From Chondrilla cf. caribensis (lineage: Eukaryota > Porifera > Demospongiae > Chondrillida > Chondrillidae), in the NCBI GenBank assembly GCA_964020155.1, contig OZ026549.1, positions 1,317,633-1,330,132 on the forward strand: a stretch of DNA of 12,500 nt. Direction: 5' to 3'. The notes beneath the pieces are model-generated. The model saw nothing but the letters and a program-made list of their open reading frames with translations, was not told where the DNA came from and did not search any database. The translations under genes were made by a program, and so were the position numbers. Below are positions 10,401 through 12,500 of this stretch, piece after piece (the stretch's first letter is position 1; every line of letters begins with the position of its first letter).

Positions 10401-10520
10401 GAGATGGAGAAGTATGCTGCGGAGATGCAAGTAGTGAAGATGGATGCTTGGCCCTTTATCTATTTTAAGTATTTTTCCTCTGGATTCAGAAGAAACAAGG
10501 TGTTGAAACATTGGCATTGA
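4462..10520 (+). CDS. NLR-type innate immune receptor (death-fold, NACHT, LRR), complete 11-exon model
   Basis: Exons: 4462-4528, 4921-5235, 5666-5727, 6218-8003, 8259-8398, 8471-8627, 8725-8900, 9871-9981, 10132-10180, 10284-10321 and 10365-10520 (TGA 10518-10520). Every junction is GT-AG and the frame stays open, predicting ~1018 aa. The start is the first ATG after an in-frame stop at 4447, in context GCAATGG. Order of parts: leader (1-22), death-fold domain (~23-127), Ser/Pro/Thr linker (~128-148), pre-NACHT (149-240), NACHT with Walker A GQAGIGKTT (242-250), extended Walker B LFIFDGADE (319-327) and sensor VTSRPG (356-361), winged-helix region with SHTTNQEFFAAYY, then LRRs from ~670 to the end. 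NLRs are cytosolic ATPases that oligomerise on ligand sensing and signal through the N-terminal domain. The ligand is unknown. The last four exons are less certain than the first seven. There is no signal peptide or membrane segment. Confidence 0.85.
4529..4920 (+). other. NLR intron 1
   Basis: A phase-1 intron from donor G/GTGAGT to acceptor CACTCACAG/G. The first ~150 bp keep the CpG-rich composition of the promoter side and allow chance open frames on both strands; neither shows a family signature. No repeat or RNA gene is visible in it. Confidence 0.7.
4921..5235 (+). other. Death-fold (CARD-like) domain exon of the NLR
   Basis: This exon encodes residues ~23-127 and corresponds almost exactly to one domain. 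The helical pattern includes YAYLRENLSVDNELSAKL, then LLDGSTFAEIRALN, AFQKWYQFAESG and ERLRVFCECLEEVG, ending in a Lys/Arg-rich helix (KVAKKIRRKLL). CARD and DEATH folds are hard to separate by eye: the LLDGSTFAEIRA and FCECLEEVG segments resemble CARD more, while the central Trp resembles DEATH. In NLRs this domain recruits downstream adaptors by homotypic contact. The exon is symmetric: it enters and leaves in phase 1. The donor is G/GTGATT; reading through it meets TAG immediately, so an unspliced transcript would give a domain-only protein. Confidence 0.65.
5236..5665 (+). other. NLR intron 2
   Basis: A+T-rich intron between the death-fold exon and the 62-nt linker exon (5666-5727; acceptor ATCATTAG, donor GAA/GTGAGT). 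I see no repeat, RNA gene or coding signal in it. An open frame on the minus strand (5384-5614) lacks recognisable features. Confidence 0.6.
5846..5952. mobile_element. 89-bp fully palindromic MITE with 9-bp target-site duplication
   Basis: The element spans 5855-5943. The left arm starts TAGTCTGGCTCGCTAGAC and the right arm ends GTCTAGCGCGCCAGACTA, complementary with one mismatch. Pairing continues inward (TCTCATTAtCGCG with CGCGgTAATGAGA) so that almost the whole element folds into one hairpin, with a G-run/CGCCC tip. It is flanked by GTGTATGTT at 5846-5854 and 5944-5952, an exact 9-bp direct repeat. A TSD of this size fits Mutator-like elements; an 8-bp hAT-type reading is the alternative. 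It lies in intron 3 of the NLR gene (5728-6217), which otherwise shows no distinct feature. Confidence 0.88.
6218..8003 (+). other. NACHT ATPase and winged-helix exon of the NLR
   Basis: One 1786-nt exon (acceptor TCCCTAG, donor CAG/GTGAGA) encodes residues 149-743. It contains pre-NACHT sequence, P-loop (Lys248), a Walker B with acidic cluster (Asp323, Asp326, Glu327), the Arg-finger-like VTSRPG sensor, FDEESIQSYVREFF, the IPMNLFILSSIY helix common after the nucleotide-binding core, and the NLR-typical SHTTNQEFFAAYY segment at ~544-555 followed by FYAGLTGL. LRR-like segments (CTHLRDLQF, HLQYLCLDVCHL) begin before the donor. All catalytic residues expected of a functional NACHT ATPase are present. 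An ATG at 6308 lies inside the exon, but the frame is open upstream to the acceptor at 6217 and joins the linker exon in phase 0. Confidence 0.92.
8901..9199 (+). other. First part of NLR intron 7
   Basis: Between the LRR exon ending at 8900 (donor TAC/GTATGT) and the transposon at 9200, acceptor-like sites occur near 8976 and 9070. Exons started there in the required phase stop within about 20 codons and do not continue the LRR pattern. I see no other feature. Confidence 0.5.
9196..9711. mobile_element. 508-bp non-autonomous DNA transposon with 37-bp terminal inverted repeats
   Basis: The left terminus 9200-9236 starts GTGACCGTACTCAGG and includes AAGGGGTCTTTTGGTGGG. The right terminus 9671-9707 is its reverse complement with two mismatches over 37 bp. 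ATTT at 9196-9199 and 9708-9711 may be a 4-bp target duplication, though the flanks are A+T-rich enough for chance. The interior has no transposase frame; its CpG-containing sequence differs from the intron around it. It lies in NLR intron 7 in the same orientation-neutral position as ordinary intronic MITEs. Confidence 0.88.
9721..9866. repeat. Near-perfect 146-bp inverted repeat (hairpin)
   Basis: The left arm 9721-9786 and right arm 9800-9866 pair over 66-67 nt with about eight mismatches and one gap. The innermost 33 nt (left arm from AACACCACTTGCC to TAAGGTC) pair without a break, with one G-U wobble if transcribed from the plus strand. The loop is 13 nt and begins with the palindrome CAACTAGTTG. 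Both ends carry TGCAATTAT/ATAATTGCA. Most likely a foldback transposon; because it is transcribed within the NLR intron it could also yield a small-RNA precursor. The right arm contains the region just before the 3' splice site of the exon at 9871. Confidence 0.9.
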
Positions 10521-10552
10521 CTACTTGGTACACAGAAGAAATAATTTTTCAA

Positions 10553-10558
10553 ATTAAA
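10553..10558 (+). terminator. Polyadenylation signal of the NLR gene
   Basis: The common variant ATTAAA lies 33 nt after the NLR stop codon, within AAATTAAAGTTG. It supports 10365-10520 as a terminal exon. Confidence 0.6.
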
Positions 10559-11013
10559 GTTGTCATCCATAAAAACTGTAACTGTTATTATGGGTTTTGT
10601 TGATCTCTGAACATTGCATGTCATGGCTGTTTGTTGTATTATATTCCTATTATCCTATTATCTGTAATGCAATTATTATTATTTAATTTTGCAATTATAA
10701 TAAGTGAATGAGTTATAGAATAACTAAACCATACAGATAAAATATTATAAGTAATAATATCACTAATATATAAACGCAACAAGTTATGCATAATATATCA
10801 TAATTATTATATTATGTATGATTAGTATTAGTACATATTATTATAATATTAAAAAATGGAGGAATCTCAACAATAATAGATAATATTATACATGACTGAT
10901 ATTATGACATACGTACATACAAAGCTAGATGAGAGATAATATACAGTTAGTGGGAAATAATACTATCTAATAGCATGAATAAACCAAGGATTTCATCTTG
11001 TCAATGAGCTCAT
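10559..11013. other. A+T-rich spacer between convergent genes
   Basis: The spacer is dominated by TTATTA, TAATAT and similar words, with no coding frame. A minus-strand ATTAAA (plus TTTAAT) occurs near 10683 and could serve the minus-strand gene, but it is about 330 nt past that stop codon. No hairpin or RNA gene stands out. Confidence 0.6.
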
Positions 11014-11924
11014 TCACCAATCTTCAAATGGTGAATCCACAGATCCTTCACCAAAGCTGCACAGGGGAAGACCAACAGTGAGTACTAACGGGTGCACAGA
11101 GTTAAGATAGTGAACACACTGCTTGTGTGTGATGGGGTGTGCTGTGAGTGTGCATGTAATTGAAGTACCTACGTATGTACCATTCAGGTACAGTGCAGAC
11201 CTTAGCATGACACACACAGTACTCGTGTACAAGTAATCAACTGGACATAAGTAACCATGTATGTACAGTAGAAAACTGGTGAGATAAACTACAAGGGACC
11301 CACAAAATCAGTTCTTGTTATCGGATGTTCTTATCAGGATTTGCTTACCATAGGTACACTACTACAGTAAACCAAAGCTCTTGAATTGGCTTGTATTGAG
11401 GAGACATTTGTCTTAAAGGTGTTTGTTCCTGTTTGTTTGTTTGTTGGTCCCTGCTGTATGTACATGTACATTCCACTAATGAATACAAGCAGAGTTGAGT
11501 GTGAGGTGTCATTGTAGTACATGTGTGTACATATTATGGACATGATAGTGGGTACACATGTACTGTACACATCCCTCATGTATGCTAGTATGTACCTGTA
11601 AGAGTCATTGGAAGGTAGGGGGATACCAAACTCATCTACTTTTCCATTCTGTTTGGACGGCTGGTGCTGTTCTTGTTTGGCTGCCTTCTCCTTCATTACA
11701 ATCTCCATGTACTTCTACAGCACAGGGTCCACATGTACATGTGAATACAATATGTGTGTAGATAATACTACACACAGTATGTACATACACTGTACGTATG
11801 TGTGAGCCTAGTATGTACATACAGATGTACTGTACGTACATATGACAGTGTACTACTTGACATACCATTCCAGATTCTTTCTCAGTGGCTCTCTTTGTCA
11901 GTTCATCAATAGTTGCCTTCATTT
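11014..11924 (-). CDS. Unrecognised protein, last three exons (coiled-coil-like, acidic tail)
   Basis: On the minus strand the exons are 11924-11866, 11714-11596 and 11056-11014 (stop TGA at 11016-11014), joined in phase and giving the last ~72 residues. Acceptors are CTCCAG, CTGTAG and GTGCAG; donors are ATG/GTATGT and ACAG/GTACAT. The protein starts with a charged helical segment (MKATIDELTKRATEKE), continues through MEIVMKEKAAKQEQ, then a polar linker with DEFGIPLPSNDSY, and ends GEGSVDSPFEDW. Upstream exons should lie at higher coordinates but none is evident to 12500. I do not recognise the family. Phase consistency over three exons and amino-acid-like composition argue that it is coding. 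It converges on the NLR gene. Confidence 0.6.
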
Positions 11925-12390
11925 CTGGAGAAACGTATGTACATATGTAATTGCATGAATCGACATTCATCACAGATTCCACTCACATTTACAGCACACA
12001 AGTACAGTAGGTTACAGTACAGTATGTACAAATACACGTGTACATGTATTAGTTATACCGTGCTCTTGTTGGGTACATGGGAATACACTCAGTGTTAGAA
12101 AGAGATATCACTTTGCCCTCCCTACATTGCTTCCTAACACTAAGCATGTTCCCATGTAGCCAACAATAGCGGGCATAACATATATGTATCCCATCAAACC
12201 TGAACGTGGTAACAAAGAGAGCTAGTGAGAAAGAAGCTGAAATGGTGGATCAAGTAGTACTCTGTCATATATATGCATATATGTATACATGTATATGTAC
12301 TGGGTACACACATACGTAGCATAATATAATATGTACATACATTACCTACACACATATAATATGTACAATAATATCTACTCTGCGGACCAA
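11720..12390. repeat. Inverted duplication carrying part of an exon
   Basis: The segment 11840-11898 read on the minus strand matches 12212-12270 read on the plus strand at 51 of 59 positions. The left arm includes the end of the exon of the unrecognised minus-strand gene (TKRATEKESGM) and its donor; the right arm reads TKRASEKEAEM in the opposite direction, with the donor GTATGT changed to GTGGAT. Weaker similarity (ACACACATACGTA, TGTACATAC, CTACACACATAT, GGACC) continues outward to about 11725 and 12390. The inner ~310 bp spacer includes the MITE at 12052-12179. Confidence 0.8.
12052..12179. mobile_element. MITE-like foldback element, copy B
   Basis: The 128-bp element starts GTTATACCGTGCTCTTGTTGG and ends CCAACAATAGCGGGCATAAC. 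The arms pair over about 49 nt with several mismatches, including CATGGGAA with TTCCCATG and AGTGTTAGaAA with TTCCTAACACT. It shares termini (GTTATACC) and the inner motif AGTGTTAG with the copy at 580-711. No clear target duplication is visible. It sits inside the spacer of the inverted duplication. Confidence 0.8.
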
Positions 12391-12500
12391 CATTCCTACA
12401 TGTTATCAGCGTATGAATACGAACACTCATTAGATCACGTGTGGACCAGCCGCTGTACGGTTTACTGAGAATATCACATGTAGTCTGCCTATCATCGACT
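12391..12500. other. Right edge, nothing assigned
   Basis: A short stretch with no recognised exon, repeat or RNA gene. Candidate splice sites exist on both strands but cannot be tied to a frame. Confidence 0.4.

Larger units (their letters stand above)
8259..10520 (+). other. Leucine-rich repeat exons of the NLR
   Basis: Seven small exons continue the LRR domain. Each repeat carries a core such as SVERLNLEV, TIVDLTLNV, TLRKLYLDG, TIEDLKVGG, KLRRVEMWH, PLEEFSINL, THMNSFTVEG and VQLREYFTL, spaced roughly 24-33 residues. Exon boundaries fall at various points within repeats. The last exon encodes a charged helix (EDELKEMEKYAAEM) and a basic C-terminus (FRRNKVLKHWH). The exons at 9871-9981 (weak donor AAA/GTATTT), 10132-10180 and 10284-10321 are short; they are supported by phase continuity and the LRR spacing they restore. 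LRRs form the ligand-sensing or autoinhibitory surface in NLRs. Confidence 0.7.

Noticed and set aside
1..12500. CRISPR arrays, bacterial operons, tRNA or rRNA genes
   Set aside because: No regularly spaced repeats, ribosome-binding sites or cloverleaf/rRNA sequence are visible. Spliced genes and intronic MITEs indicate nuclear eukaryotic DNA.

Overview
This is intron-rich eukaryotic (metazoan) genomic DNA. GT-AG introns are short, intergenic and intronic DNA is A+T-rich, and small palindromic transposons are frequent. The joint presence of an NF-X1 tail, a death-fold/NACHT/LRR receptor and an endonuclease-bearing non-LTR retrotransposon suggests a marine invertebrate. I favour a demosponge, where expanded NLR families are known, but this is an inference and other invertebrates are possible. 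All gene models below were spliced by eye from splice sites and reading phase; there is no transcript evidence. LAYOUT: (1) 1-2341 (+) is the 3' end of an NF-X1-like gene: four coding exons with the R3H domain and the conserved C-terminal tail, and a polyA signal at 2479-2484. Its introns carry a (CA)n microsatellite, a GT-rich degenerate satellite and a MITE-like foldback. (2) 2485-4163 (-) is a 5'-truncated non-LTR retrotransposon: end of the reverse transcriptase, CCHC knuckle and PD-(D/E)XK-type endonuclease, open for 521 codons and ending in an ATT-rich tail. (3) 4462-10520 (+) is an apparently complete NLR (NACHT-LRR) innate immune receptor gene. It has eleven coding exons, phase-consistent from ATG to stop, encoding about 1018 aa: a short leader, a death-fold (CARD-like) domain, a linker, a NACHT with winged-helix region, and about a dozen LRRs. 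A polyA signal follows at 10553-10558. Its introns host an 89-bp palindromic element with 9-bp target duplications, a 508-bp terminal-inverted-repeat element, and a 146-bp hairpin that ends 4 bp before an LRR exon. (4) 10559-11013 is the A+T-rich spacer between convergent genes. (5) 11014-11924 (-) holds the last three exons of an unrecognised gene with a charged coiled-coil-like segment and an acidic tail. (6) 11720-12390 is an inverted duplication of part of that gene, including part of an exon, with a second copy of the foldback MITE family between its arms. HOW THE PARTS RELATE: the NLR is predicted to be a cytosolic pattern-recognition/oligomerising ATPase signalling through its death-fold domain. 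The NF-X1-like protein is an unrelated nuclear regulator that happens to be adjacent. The retrotransposon separates the two and ends about 300 bp upstream of the NLR start codon, so it borders the NLR promoter.
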